Under the pieces are notes generated by a model that was given only the letters and a program-made list of their open reading frames with translations, was not told the origin of the DNA and made no database searches. Below, piece by piece: positions 42,127 through 51,222 of a stretch of DNA of 64,000 nucleotides. The translations under genes and the position numbers were made by a program. The number at the start of each line of letters is the position of its first letter. The first letter of the stretch is position 1. The stretch lies in NCBI GenBank assembly GCA_021780225.1, contig JAJXZF010000078.1, positions 37,366 to 101,365 on the forward strand, in the 5' to 3' direction. The stretch comes from Deltaproteobacteria bacterium (GTDB lineage: Bacteria > Desulfobacterota > Binatia > Binatales > Binataceae).

Positions 42127-43368
42127 ATGAGCGCGCTCAAGCTCGAAACGATCGATATCATCGATCCAGATCTCTACGTCTCCCGCGGCTATCCGCATGA
42201 GGAATGGGCGCTGCTGCGCCGCGAGGCGCCGGTTTACCGGTACGAGCGGCCCAACGTCGATCCCTTTTGGGCCGTCACCGGCCACGCCCAAATCGTCGAG
42301 GTTTCGCGCCAACCCGCGCTCTTCAAAAGCATCCAGCGCCTGTTCATGACGATCAACGAAGAGGGCGCGCCCGACCCCAACGAGGGCATTCTGCGCCAGC
42401 TCCTCAACATGAATCCGCCCGAGCACGGGGGCTATCGCGGCGTCGTCAATCGCCGCTTCACGCCGCGCGGCGTGCAGGTGTTGCGCCAGCAAATCGAGGA
42501 CATCACAACCGAGGTGCTCGACGGCCTCGTCGGCCGCGAGGAATGCGATTTCGTGCTCGAGGTCTCGGCCAGGCTGCCGCTCGCCGTAATCGCGGAAATG
42601 TTCGGCATTCCGCGCGCCGACTGGGACGCGATGTTCCGGTTGAGCAATATGATGATCGGACCGTCGGATCCGGAATACGGCGGCAGCAACACCGTCAAGG
42701 AGACGCTGGAGCTGGCGCGGATGGAATTCTTCCAGTACTTCAACACGCTGGTCGAAGACCGCCGCAAAAACCCGCGCGACGATCTCGCGAGCGCGCTCGC
42801 CAACGGCAAGGTGAACGGCGAACCGCTGCCGATTTTCGAGCTGATGTCGTATTTCGCGCTGCTGATAATCGCCGGCAACGAAACCACCCGCAACGCCACC
42901 ACCGGCGGTCTTTTCGCGTTCATCAACCATCCCGACCAATGGCGGCGGCTGAAGGCCGATCCGTCGCTCGTGCCGCATGCGGTCGAGGAGATCGTGCGAT
43001 GGACGTCGCCGGTGATCCAGTTCAACCGCGAAGCGGTCGCGGACGCGGAATTACACGGCCGGAAAATCCGCGCCGGCGATCTGCTCTGCCTCTTCTATCC
43101 GTCGGCGAATCGCGACGATACGGTGTTCGACCGCCCCGGCGAATTCGACATCGGGCGCAATCCGAATCCGCATATCGCGTTCGGAATCGGCGAACATTTC
43201 TGCCTCGGCGCGAACCTGGCGCGGTTGGAATTGCAGGTGATGTTCCGGCAGTTGGCGGAACGGCTCGAAGCAATCGAACTGAACGGGCCAATCCAGCGGA
43301 TGCGGTCGAGTTTCGTCGGCGGCATCAAACACATGCCGGTGCGCTATCGAATCAAACCGCGCGTCTGA
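42127..43368 (+). CDS. Cytochrome P450 (bacterial class I)
   Basis: 413 residues, soluble haem monooxygenase. The I-helix oxygen-binding motif reads IAGNETTRNATTGGLFAF, the K-helix ExxR is VEEIVRWTSPV, and the haem loop is FGIGEHFCLGANLARLELQV with the Cys thiolate ligand. The N-terminal part (DIIDPDLYVSRGYPHEEWAL) is CYP107/CYP125-like. No membrane anchor. The ferredoxin gene just upstream is its electron donor; a SnoaL-like and a CoA-transferase gene precede. Likely to hydroxylate a hydrophobic or CoA-linked substrate such as a sterol, terpenoid or fatty acid; the exact one is unknown. Confidence 0.95.
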   Translation: MSALKLETIDIIDPDLYVSRGYPHEEWALLRREAPVYRYERPNVDPFWAVTGHAQIVEVSRQPALFKSIQRLFMTINEEGAPDPNEGILRQLLNMNPPEHGGYRGVVNRRFTPRGVQVLRQQIEDITTEVLDGLVGREECDFVLEVSARLPLAVIAEMFGIPRADWDAMFRLSNMMIGPSDPEYGGSNTVKETLELARMEFFQYFNTLVEDRRKNPRDDLASALANGKVNGEPLPIFELMSYFALLIIAGNETTRNATTGGLFAFINHPDQWRRLKADPSLVPHAVEEIVRWTSPVIQFNREAVADAELHGRKIRAGDLLCLFYPSANRDDTVFDRPGEFDIGRNPNPHIAFGIGEHFCLGANLARLELQVMFRQLAERLEAIELNGPIQRMRSSFVGGIKHMPVRYRIKPRV

Positions 43369-43371
43369 TTC

Positions 43372-45102
43372 TCACGGCGCGGCCTCCGGCGGCGGCTCCC
43401 CGGCGGTTCGCCGGCGCGCGGCGAGCGCCTGCCGCAGTTCGGCGTCGTGCCCGTAAATATCGTTGAAGAAGCGCACCTCGCCGTCCGGTTCGACCTCGGC
43501 GGTAAGGTAGATGATCAGCACGGGAATCGGCCGGGGCAGATTGACCTGGACGGTCTGGTCGCCGTTCATCGTCCGCACGATCCGATCGGCGCTCCACTCG
43601 GGAAGCCCGCGCAACACCCACTCCGCCAATCCGACCGGATTCTGCACGCGGATACATCCGTGGCTGAAATCGCGCCGCGGCTTTTCGAACAGCTCGGGCG
43701 CCGGCGTGCTGTGCAGATACACATTGTAGGAGTTCGGAAACATGAACTTGACCAGGCCGAGCGCATTTTTCGGTCCGGGCTTCTGCCGGATATTAAGCGC
43801 GCCGGAACGCAATCCATTGAGCATGTCGTCGGTCACCGCGCCGTCGCTCACCATCGTTCCGCCCGAGGTGAAAACCGCAAAATTGTTGGCGGCCAGATAA
43901 TTGCGGTTTCGGACAATCTTCGGAATGAGTTCGGCCCGCGCGATCGAAAAGGGCACGTTCCACCACGGCCGGAAAATCACGTATCGCATCGTCCCGGTGA
44001 AGACGGGCGTCTGATGGCGATAGGCTTTCCCGACCACGACGCGCATTTCCAGGAATGGCGCCGGCTGCCGGCGCATCGTCCGCAGGATGAATTCGGGAAG
44101 GTTGACGACGACCGGCGGCTCCGGAAAATCCAGCGGCATCCAGCGATACCGCTCCAGCGTGTAGCCCAGCTCTTCGACCCGCACGCGCATCGGCACGTTC
44201 AGCGCGGCGATCGTCGCTTTGCCCAGCACGCCATCGATTGCGAGGCCGTGCCGGCGCTGGAAACGCCGCACCGCATCAACGATCGCGCCCTGGTAGCGCG
44301 TCGATCCGGCGGGCAATATCGCATCGGCCGGAAGATCGCCGACCAGTCTCAGCCGCGCCGCCAGATGCGCAAGATCCAGGTACGCGCCGCCCGGATGAAT
44401 CGACGCGGAGGGAACCGCCAGCGGCGGACCTTCGCCGCCATGCGCTAGTTCCAGATAGTGGGCGAGCGCGACCTCGGCGCGCTGATATTCGGCGTAGGGC
44501 GGCTCGACCTGAGTCGCGATCGCGGCCGGATCCGCCGCGCCGACAAATTCGGCGCGCAAGGTTTGCGCGAGATCGAGTTTCTTCGATCCCACATCGAGAA
44601 AAAATTTGACGTCGTTCGGATTCACCCGGCCGATATGCAAATCCGACAGATAGCGCATCGCGCACACGGTCACCGCGACGTCGAACTGCGCGATATCGGC
44701 GGGCGCGGCGCCGGCGCCTTCGGCATGCATTCGCGCACGCCGCGCCGTCCATAAACCGGCGTCGTAGTCCCGCGGATTCAATCCTTTGAGCCGCGCCTGC
44801 CGGAACAGATCGATCATGCCGAGCGCGGCCGCGGTGGGCGCGCCGCCCGCAGTCCACGCCGGGGCCCATCCGCCGGCGCTGTAAAACTCCACGACCGCCG
44901 CTCGATAATCGGAAAAATCCGGCCAACGAAGCGCCGGCAGCCGCGCGGAAATCGCAATCGATTGAATTTGGGCGGCGGCCGAACTGGGCGCCGGCGGGGC
45001 CGTCTGCGCGCCCGGCCTTCCAGCATCGGCAAGAGCCAGAAATGCGGCGAGCGACGCGACAATCAGAATACGGAACGCCAGGTTGCGAGCGATACCCAAC
45101 AT
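43372..45102 (-). CDS. L,D-transpeptidase, YcbB/LdtD type
   Basis: About 576 residues from ATG 45102, chosen because it gives a signal peptide (RNLAFRILIVASLAAFLAL); an upstream start at 45240 exists and has no better ribosome site. A scaffold domain (about 60-280) includes FYSAGGWAPAWTAGG. A peptidoglycan-binding domain has AVRRFQRRHGLAIDGVLGKA, and the YkuD domain contains YLHSTPAPELFEKP and RDFSHGCIRVQNP with the catalytic His and Cys. This is the layout of periplasmic enzymes that make 3-3 cross-links, as E. coli LdtD does. Alone on the minus strand, its 3' end 3 bases from the convergent P450. Confidence 0.94.
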   Translation of the reverse strand: MLGIARNLAFRILIVASLAAFLALADAGRPGAQTAPPAPSSAAAQIQSIAISARLPALRWPDFSDYRAAVVEFYSAGGWAPAWTAGGAPTAAALGMIDLFRQARLKGLNPRDYDAGLWTARRARMHAEGAGAAPADIAQFDVAVTVCAMRYLSDLHIGRVNPNDVKFFLDVGSKKLDLAQTLRAEFVGAADPAAIATQVEPPYAEYQRAEVALAHYLELAHGGEGPPLAVPSASIHPGGAYLDLAHLAARLRLVGDLPADAILPAGSTRYQGAIVDAVRRFQRRHGLAIDGVLGKATIAALNVPMRVRVEELGYTLERYRWMPLDFPEPPVVVNLPEFILRTMRRQPAPFLEMRVVVGKAYRHQTPVFTGTMRYVIFRPWWNVPFSIARAELIPKIVRNRNYLAANNFAVFTSGGTMVSDGAVTDDMLNGLRSGALNIRQKPGPKNALGLVKFMFPNSYNVYLHSTPAPELFEKPRRDFSHGCIRVQNPVGLAEWVLRGLPEWSADRIVRTMNGDQTVQVNLPRPIPVLIIYLTAEVEPDGEVRFFNDIYGHDAELRQALAARRRTAGEPPPEAAP

Positions 45103-45417
45103 GATTCGCTGTTTATGACTGTCCGGTAATTTCCGGTCAACGCCGCTTGATGCGGCTTTGATCAGTCGATTGCGGGTTGGTTCGCATCGAGAACGGAATG
45201 TCAGCCAATCGGGAATCGATCGCTCGCCGACAAACGGCATGCGATTGAACGTGTGAAATCGCTTGAATGAGGCAACTTGATAAATTTGCGCAGTATATTT
45301 GAATACTAATAGACGCCGGATCGTCGCGACGCGCCGACGGCGGGTTCAGTCAGGCAAAAGAGAGGAAGCCTGCACGGTTCGCAAGCGGCGCGAGAAGCCC
45401 ATGCGGAACGGCCGATA
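45103..45417. other. Intergenic region between glgP and the L,D-transpeptidase
   Basis: About 315 bases, both flanking genes on the minus strand. The transpeptidase promoter should be here. I see AT-richer stretches near 45280-45310 (TAAATTTGCGCAGTATATTT-like, minus-strand AAATATACTG) that could hold a -10, without a confident -35. No ORF or terminator hairpin with a T-run. Confidence 0.4.
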
Positions 45418-47865
45418 TCAGGCCGGGGTCAGGTCCCAGATGTCGCGGCTGTACTCCTGCACCGTGCGATCGCTCGAAAAGTAGCCGATGCGCGCGACGT
45501 TAAGAATTGACTTGCGATACCACTTCTCCGGCTCGATATAATCGCGCTCCATCTCCGCCTGCGTCTCCACATACTCCGCGAAATCGGCGAGCAGGAAATA
45601 CTCGTCGCGATTCAGGAGCACGTCGCGGATCCATCGGAAGAGTCCCGGTTCATCCGGGCAAAAGAGATCCGACGCGAGCGCGTCGAGCACGCGCTGGATG
45701 CGCGGATCGCGATCGTAAAACTCTTGCGGCCGATAGGCTCCGCTTCGCTTGAGCTCCGCGATTCGTTCCGCCGTCAAGCCGAAAATGTAGATATTTTCGG
45801 CGCCGACCGACGCCCGAATTTCGATATTGGCGCCGTCGAGCGTGCCGATCGTCAAAGCCCCGTTCATCGCGAATTTCATGTTGCCGGTGCCCGACGCCTC
45901 CATCCCGGCGGTGGAAATCTGCTCCGATATGTCCGCGGCCGGAATGATATTCTCGGCCAGCGAAACTTTGTAGTCGGGCAAGAACGCGACTCTGATCAGC
46001 CCGCGCGTGCGGCTGTCGGCGTTGATCGTCTCGGCCAGATTGTTGATCAGCTTGACGATCATCTTGGCGGCCCAATAGCCGGGCGCCGCTTTGCCTGCGA
46101 TCAGATAGGCGCGCGGAGCCGGCGGCTCGACGCCGTCCTCGACGATCGCGAGGTACTGATGCACGACTCCGAGCGCCATCAGGAGCTGGCGCTTGTATTC
46201 GTGGATGCGTTTGGCCTGAACGTCGAAGACCGCCTCCGGATCCAAATCGACGTGGGCGATCCGGTTGACGATGCGGGCGAGGCGTTCCTTGTTCGCGCGC
46301 TTGATCGCGGCGAATCGCGCCTGCATCGCGGGATCGCCGGCGTGCGGTTCGAGTCCGCGCAGCGCCTCGAGCTGCGTCTCCCATCCGGATCCGACCGTCT
46401 CGTCCAACAGCGCCGCCAATCCTGGATTCGCCGCCAGCAGCCATCGGCGCTGCGTCACGCCGTTGGTTTTGTTGCTGAACCGTAGCGGCCAGAGTTCGTT
46501 GAAGTCGGGCAGCAGGCGATGTTTCAGCAGCTCGGAATGAAGCGCCGAGACGCCGTTGACGGAATGGCTGCCGACGATCGCGAGGTGCGCCATCCGCGCC
46601 TGCGGCTCATGCCCGTCCTCGATAATCGACATCCGCCGCGCCCGATCGTGATCTTCGGGCCATACCGTCTGAATCTCGGCCAGGAAGCGGCGGTTGATTT
46701 CCTGGATTATCTGCAAATGGCGCGGCACGACGCGCTCGAGCAGCGCGAGCGGCCAGCGTTCCAGCGCTTCCGGCAGCAGGGTGTGGTTGGTGTAGGCGAC
46801 CGCGGAGCGGGTCAGGTCCCACGCCATTTCCCAGCGCAAATCGTATTCGTCCACGAACAGCCGCATCAATTCCGCGACGGCGAGCGCCGGATGCGTGTCG
46901 TTGAGCTGAATCGCGATTTTCTGCGGAAAATCGAACAGATCCTCGCCGCGGCGCAGGAAACCGCGCACGATATCGCGAATCGCGCAGGCGACGAAAAAAT
47001 ATTCCTGCAACAGCCGCAGTTCGCGGCCCGCCTGCACCGCGTCCGACGGATAGAGCACCTTCGAGATGGTTTCCGAAACCATCTTCTGCTCGACCGCCTT
47101 CATGTAGTCGCCAGCGTTGAAAATCTGCATGTCGAATTCGCTCGACGCGCCGGCGGAGAAGAGCCGCACGTAATTCACCGTGTCCCCGCCGTAGCCGACG
47201 ATCGGCAGGTCCGACGGCACGCCGGCGAGCAGCCGCCAATCGACCCATGCGGGATTGTATTTGCCCTCGCGGTCGACGCGGTGCTCGATACGCCCGTAAA
47301 CCGGAATCAGACAAGCCTCTTCCGGACGCGGAACCAGCCACGGCGAGCTTTCCCGCTGCCAACTGTCGGGGCGCTCGACCTGATGGCCGTCGCGAATCTC
47401 CTGCCGGAACAGGCCGTATTCGTAATTTATTCCGTAGCCGTAGCCGGGCAGATTCAGCGTCGCGAGCGAATCGAGGAAGCAGGCGGCCAGGCGCCCGAGG
47501 CCGCCGTTGCCGAGCGCCGCGTCCGGCTCTTCATCGAAGAGGAGTTGCAGATCGACGCCGTTCTCGCCCAAGAAATTCCGGCAATCCCCGATGATGCCGA
47601 GATTCAGCAGATTGTTCTCAAGCGATCGTCCGATCAGGAATTCGAGCGAAAGGTAACAGACCTTTTTGCGATTGGCGCGCTCGAAGCGCGCCTGCGTCAT
47701 CAGCATCCGCTCGACCAGAAGATCGCGCACGGCGAGCGCCGCGACCCGGTACCAATCGTGCTTGCTGAGCTGAATCCGCCGTTTCGCGAGCGTGAATCGA
47801 ATATGATGGTCAATCAGCCGGATGAAAAGCTGGCGGTTGTTGTCCGAAACTTCGGGTACTGCCAT
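45418..47865 (-). CDS. glgP: Glycogen/alpha-glucan phosphorylase
   Basis: 815 residues from ATG 47865; a TTG 19 codons upstream is less likely. GT35 enzyme releasing glucose-1-phosphate from storage glucans, cytoplasmic. Landmarks include DEEPDAALGNGGLGRLAACF near the N-terminus, YGYGINYEYGLFRQEI, QLNDTHPALAVAELMRLF and FSNKTNGVTQRRWL. The PLP-lysine region EASGTGNMKFAMNGALTIGT holds the Schiff-base Lys, and TLDGANIEI follows. Length is typical of bacterial MalP/GlgP. Divergent from the CmcJ-like gene by about 290 bases. No other glycogen genes are in the window. Confidence 0.96.
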   Translation of the reverse strand: MAVPEVSDNNRQLFIRLIDHHIRFTLAKRRIQLSKHDWYRVAALAVRDLLVERMLMTQARFERANRKKVCYLSLEFLIGRSLENNLLNLGIIGDCRNFLGENGVDLQLLFDEEPDAALGNGGLGRLAACFLDSLATLNLPGYGYGINYEYGLFRQEIRDGHQVERPDSWQRESSPWLVPRPEEACLIPVYGRIEHRVDREGKYNPAWVDWRLLAGVPSDLPIVGYGGDTVNYVRLFSAGASSEFDMQIFNAGDYMKAVEQKMVSETISKVLYPSDAVQAGRELRLLQEYFFVACAIRDIVRGFLRRGEDLFDFPQKIAIQLNDTHPALAVAELMRLFVDEYDLRWEMAWDLTRSAVAYTNHTLLPEALERWPLALLERVVPRHLQIIQEINRRFLAEIQTVWPEDHDRARRMSIIEDGHEPQARMAHLAIVGSHSVNGVSALHSELLKHRLLPDFNELWPLRFSNKTNGVTQRRWLLAANPGLAALLDETVGSGWETQLEALRGLEPHAGDPAMQARFAAIKRANKERLARIVNRIAHVDLDPEAVFDVQAKRIHEYKRQLLMALGVVHQYLAIVEDGVEPPAPRAYLIAGKAAPGYWAAKMIVKLINNLAETINADSRTRGLIRVAFLPDYKVSLAENIIPAADISEQISTAGMEASGTGNMKFAMNGALTIGTLDGANIEIRASVGAENIYIFGLTAERIAELKRSGAYRPQEFYDRDPRIQRVLDALASDLFCPDEPGLFRWIRDVLLNRDEYFLLADFAEYVETQAEMERDYIEPEKWYRKSILNVARIGYFSSDRTVQEYSRDIWDLTPA

Positions 47866-48152
47866 AACGGCGTTATCGTGAGCTTCCAGATGCGCGCGGG
47901 GCGGCGATAATTCGCAAAGCAAAAATCGATCTACGTTTCATATATTGGCGAGCCGGCGCAACAATAATTTTTTCCTCTGGCGCAACCGGCAAAGCAACCC
48001 CCCCGCTCAAAAATTGCGAAATCGAACCCGGATGCGGCGGCCAGACGCGATCCGCGCCGGCGGCCACGGCCTTGTGGATTTTCCTTGGAGCCGAAACGGG
48101 CTATAGAATCGTGAGTCGAGCCGACAGGCCAAGGCCGGACACGGAGCGTGCA

Positions 48153-48971
48153 ATGGATCAGGTTCAGGGCGTACTCAACTATCTCGATGAAATGTCAGAA
48201 AAACCGGTTACCTACACTTACGAGCCGCCGCCCGGAACGTCCCCACGAACGGGCCGCACCGTCAAGCACGAGGTTCCGATCATCGACGGCCGCACCGCCG
48301 CCCATCAGCCGTCGCTTGACGTAGAAGGCTTCATGCTGACCCGTCATCAGAGCGCAGTCGCGAATTTTTACGACGACGGCGAAGTCAAGCGCGTCTATTA
48401 CCCCGAGATGGAACGGCTGGTGCGGGAGATTCTCGGCGCGACCCGGGTTCTCGTTTTCGACCACAACGTGCGCAACGGCTCGAAAGAAGCGCGCGCCAGA
48501 TATGGCGTTCGGGAGCCGGTGCGGTTCGCCCATAACGATTACACTTTGAAGTCGGGCCCGCTGCGCGTGCGCGAGCTGTGCGACGATGCGGAAGCGGAGC
48601 ATCTGCTGCGGCATAGATACGTCTTTATCAACGTTTGGCGTCCTGTACGCGGCCCGGTCGAGCAATCTCCGCTGGCGGTATGCGACGCGCGCACCATGCG
48701 GCAGAGCGACTTTATCGCCACCGATTTGGTCTATCGCGATCGCACCGGAGAGGTTTATTCCGTGCGCTACAATCCGCAGCACCGATGGTATTACTTTTCG
48801 CGGATGCGGCCGGACGAGGTCCTGTTGCTCAAGTGCTACGATTCCGACCCCGATCGCGCGCGCTACACCGCTCATTCAGCCTTCGAGGATCCGGCGACCC
48901 CGCCCGACGCGGCGCCGCGTGAAAGCATCGAAGCGCGGACCATCGCGTTCTTCGCGCCGGCGGCCAGTTGA
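48153..48971 (+). CDS. CmcJ/NvfI-like oxidoreductase (Fe/2OG-type fold)
   Basis: 272 residues from ATG 48153, supported by GGAG about 9 bases upstream. The protein has VQGVLNYLDEMSEKPVTYTY, VEGFMLTRHQSAVANFYDD, RVYYPEMERLVREILGATRV and VFDHNVRNG. AHNDYTLKSGPLRVRELCDD is the HND metal region, VFINVWRPVRGPVEQSPLAV the signature, and HRWYYFSRMRPDEVLLLKCY with FTAHSAFEDP-like YTAHSAFEDP closes the domain with a His. This is the CmcJ/NvfI/asaB family, named from cephamycin and meroterpenoid biosynthesis; its members are mostly uncharacterised. The next gene starts in TTGA overlap. Substrate unknown. Confidence 0.88.
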   Translation: MDQVQGVLNYLDEMSEKPVTYTYEPPPGTSPRTGRTVKHEVPIIDGRTAAHQPSLDVEGFMLTRHQSAVANFYDDGEVKRVYYPEMERLVREILGATRVLVFDHNVRNGSKEARARYGVREPVRFAHNDYTLKSGPLRVRELCDDAEAEHLLRHRYVFINVWRPVRGPVEQSPLAVCDARTMRQSDFIATDLVYRDRTGEVYSVRYNPQHRWYYFSRMRPDEVLLLKCYDSDPDRARYTAHSAFEDPATPPDAAPRESIEARTIAFFAPAAS

Positions 48972-49570
48972 ACCGCGCGACGCTGAATCCGCAGGGGCGG
49001 AATTGGCGCTCCATCGGCGGCCGTGCGGCCGTTCGCTTCACCACGATCGTCGCGGCGCTGGCGTTTGGACTGCTTCAATTTCCCGCCGACGCCGCGGCGC
49101 AGCGGCTTAAGGCGCCGCCCACGAAACCTTCGGCTGGATTTCTAACCTGCAACGTCGCCGGCGGGTTCGGCTTCATCTTCGGCTCGACGCGCGACGTCGT
49201 TTGCACTTATGCAACCGTCGACGGCCGCACCGACGAATACAAAGGGCGCATCGACAAATACGGCGCCGATATCGGCTACCTGTCTTCGGCGGTGATGCTC
49301 TGGGGCGTGTACAGCCAAAGCACGCATCTCGGCGCGGGTTCGCTCGCCGGCGACTACGCGGGCGTGACCGGCAGCGCGACCTTGGGAGTCGGCGGCGGTT
49401 TCCAGCTTCTGGTCGGCGGTTCTGAGAAATCCGTCACGCTGCAACCGTTGAGCATCGAGGGCAACAAGGGCCTGAATGTAGCGGCGGGCGTGATGACGCT
49501 CCATCTGGAGTTCATCAAAACGCTGAAAGCGGCCCCGTCGCCCAGTCCCTCGCCCGAGCCTTCGGCGTAG
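48968..49570 (+). CDS. DUF992 family secreted protein
   Basis: 200 residues from a TTG that overlaps the upstream stop (TTGA). A signal peptide (RFTTIVAALAFGLLQFPADA ending AAA) precedes the DUF992 domain: FLTCNVAGGFGFIFGSTRDV, VVCTYATVDGRTDEYKGRID, KYGADIGYLSSAVMLWGVYS, and late LAGDYAGVTGSATLGVGGGF, VLVGGS-like LLVGGSEKSVTLQPLSIEGN. The fold is all-beta and periplasmic; proteins of this family are common in alphaproteobacteria and uncharacterised. Translational coupling to the CmcJ-like gene is surprising because that enzyme is cytoplasmic. Ends in a Pro-Ser tail. Confidence 0.85.
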   Translation: MNRATLNPQGRNWRSIGGRAAVRFTTIVAALAFGLLQFPADAAAQRLKAPPTKPSAGFLTCNVAGGFGFIFGSTRDVVCTYATVDGRTDEYKGRIDKYGADIGYLSSAVMLWGVYSQSTHLGAGSLAGDYAGVTGSATLGVGGGFQLLVGGSEKSVTLQPLSIEGNKGLNVAAGVMTLHLEFIKTLKAAPSPSPSPEPSA

Positions 49571-49591
49571 TTTTTCGTTCGGACGCGGCCA

Positions 49592-49805
49592 GTGTGGTGT
49601 CCCGCAGAGAACGTCCATCTGACGCCTTATCAGCTCGGCGCGCGGGCCGTCCATCGCGCGGCGGCAAGGGATGGATTGCCGAGTCCGGGCACGGCAATGA
49701 CGAACAGAGTTGGTCATGCCCGGACTTGATCCGGGCATCCACGCCGACCGCAAGGCGGAGCGGAAGATAGACCCGGAGTGCGAACTTATTCAGGAGACGC
49801 CACAC
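49592..49805 (+). repeat. 200-bp inverted-repeat element, copy 2
   Basis: Starts GTGTGGTGTCCCGCAGAGAA and ends GGAGACGCCACAC; the flanks CCA/TGG extend the inverted ends. Same orientation as copy 1 (34957-35158) with the same two internal hairpins (GATTGCCGAGTCCGGGCACG and CATGCCCGGACTTGATCCGG). It begins 21 bases after the DUF992 stop. No coding potential. Confidence 0.85.
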
Positions 49806-49995
49806 TGGCGCGGCAACTTGGCGAGCGCCGCACGGATGCCGGTCGTGCTCCGCGGAACTCGCGCCGCTAGCTTTGCATAGACCCTACGCCAGCGTTCAGG
49901 CATCATTTTATCGGGCGGGAGCGCGGCGGCTTCGTCGGACGGAATCACGCGGCAGCGCACCACGACCCTTCGCTAGTGGACTGGAGAGGCCTCTG

Positions 49996-51222
49996 ATGGA
50001 CGGAAAAAGCCGGCAGGAATTCGATCTTTTCAAGATTGCGGGCGTCCAGATTGCTATCGATTATTCTTGGCTGGTTATTTTCGTGCTGGTGCTGTGGAGC
50101 CTTTCAGCGGGCTATTTTCCTGAGGTTCATCCGGGCTATCCGACTTCCGAGTATTGGCTTGTCGGAATCGTCGCCACACTGCTGTTTTTCGCTTCGATAG
50201 TCACCCACGAGCTTTCGCATGCGATGGTCGGCAATTCGCTGGGCCAGCCCGTCAAGCGCATCTCTTTGTTCATCTTCGGCGGGATGGCTCATCTTGGCCA
50301 CGAACCCACCGACGCCAAGGCCGAATTGAAAATCGCGGCGGCGGGACCGCTGACCAGCTTCGTGCTCGGCGTGTGCTTCTTTTGGATTCCGACTTTGCTC
50401 GGGTTTCGCCACGGGCATCCGATGTGGGCGTCGGTTTTCGATTACCTCGGCTTCATCAATATCGCGCTGGGGCTGTTCAATCTGTTGCCGGGGTTTCCGC
50501 TCGATGGCGGCCGGATTCTGCGCGCCGCGATTTGGGCGCGCACGGGAGATTTCAGGCGTGCGACCGCGCGCGCCGCGGATTGGGGCCGCGGCATCGCGTG
50601 GGGTCTGATCGTTCTGGGCGCGATCGAGATTTTTGCCGGCGCGCTGGTGGGCGGCTTATGGTTGATCTTTATCGCGCTTTTTCTTAAAGGCGCGGCGTCA
50701 TCGAGCTATCAGGGAATCATCATGGAGCAGGTGCTCGGCGGGGCGCGGGTGCGCGACCTGATGGTTCACGATCCGGAAGTAATCGACGCTGGAACGACTG
50801 TCGCGGCCGCGGTGAACGAGCATTTCGCCCACCATGGTTACTCCGGATTTCCCGTATTGGAAGATGGCCGTCCGGTCGGGATGCTGTCGATCGCGCAAAT
50901 TCGCGACTGTCCGCCGGCTGAGCGCGCCACCAAGCGCGTTGCGGAGGTGATGAGGCCGATTAACCAGGCGCTCGAAATTGCACCCGACGCCACGCTCGCG
51001 CAGGCGTTGCGACAGATGTCGGAGGCTGAAACGGGGCGGCTGCTGGTGATGGAAAACGACCGGCTTATCGGACTCGTCACGCGTTCGGCCGTCGCCCATT
51101 TCATCATGATCCGCAACGAGCTTGGCTTTTCCGCCGATGAGCGTTCAACCGATCGATCGGGCGCTCCGCGCGGCGCGGAGCCGCCCACCAGCAATCCGCC
51201 GGCGGCGTCCGCCGCAAGTTGA
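49996..51222 (+). CDS. Site-2 protease (M50) with two CBS domains
   Basis: 408 residues from ATG 49996 (GAGAGG upstream). Inner-membrane metalloprotease: FASIVTHELSHAMVGNSLGQ has the Zn HExxH, and GLFNLLPGFPLDGGRILRAA the second Zn Asp motif. Three to four further TMs surround them, as in the Rip/SpoIVFB-like CBS subgroup. Two CBS domains fill residues about 255-385 (VRDLMVHDPEVIDAGTTVAA, and RVAEVMRPINQALEIAPDAT), which bind adenylates in other members and may tune protease activity. The DUF3313 gene begins at the next base and the Mla genes follow, so regulation of envelope lipid transport is inferred. Confidence 0.94.
   Translation: MDGKSRQEFDLFKIAGVQIAIDYSWLVIFVLVLWSLSAGYFPEVHPGYPTSEYWLVGIVATLLFFASIVTHELSHAMVGNSLGQPVKRISLFIFGGMAHLGHEPTDAKAELKIAAAGPLTSFVLGVCFFWIPTLLGFRHGHPMWASVFDYLGFINIALGLFNLLPGFPLDGGRILRAAIWARTGDFRRATARAADWGRGIAWGLIVLGAIEIFAGALVGGLWLIFIALFLKGAASSSYQGIIMEQVLGGARVRDLMVHDPEVIDAGTTVAAAVNEHFAHHGYSGFPVLEDGRPVGMLSIAQIRDCPPAERATKRVAEVMRPINQALEIAPDATLAQALRQMSEAETGRLLVMENDRLIGLVTRSAVAHFIMIRNELGFSADERSTDRSGAPRGAEPPTSNPPAASAAS

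Noticed and set aside
42204..43466. Long Arg/Pro-rich frame overlapping the P450
   Set aside because: A shadow of the P450 in another frame; no conserved sequence, typical of high-GC DNA.
49592..49805. CRISPR array or tRNA-like structure in the repeats
   Set aside because: The units are single, far apart and palindromic; no short regularly spaced repeats or spacers exist.
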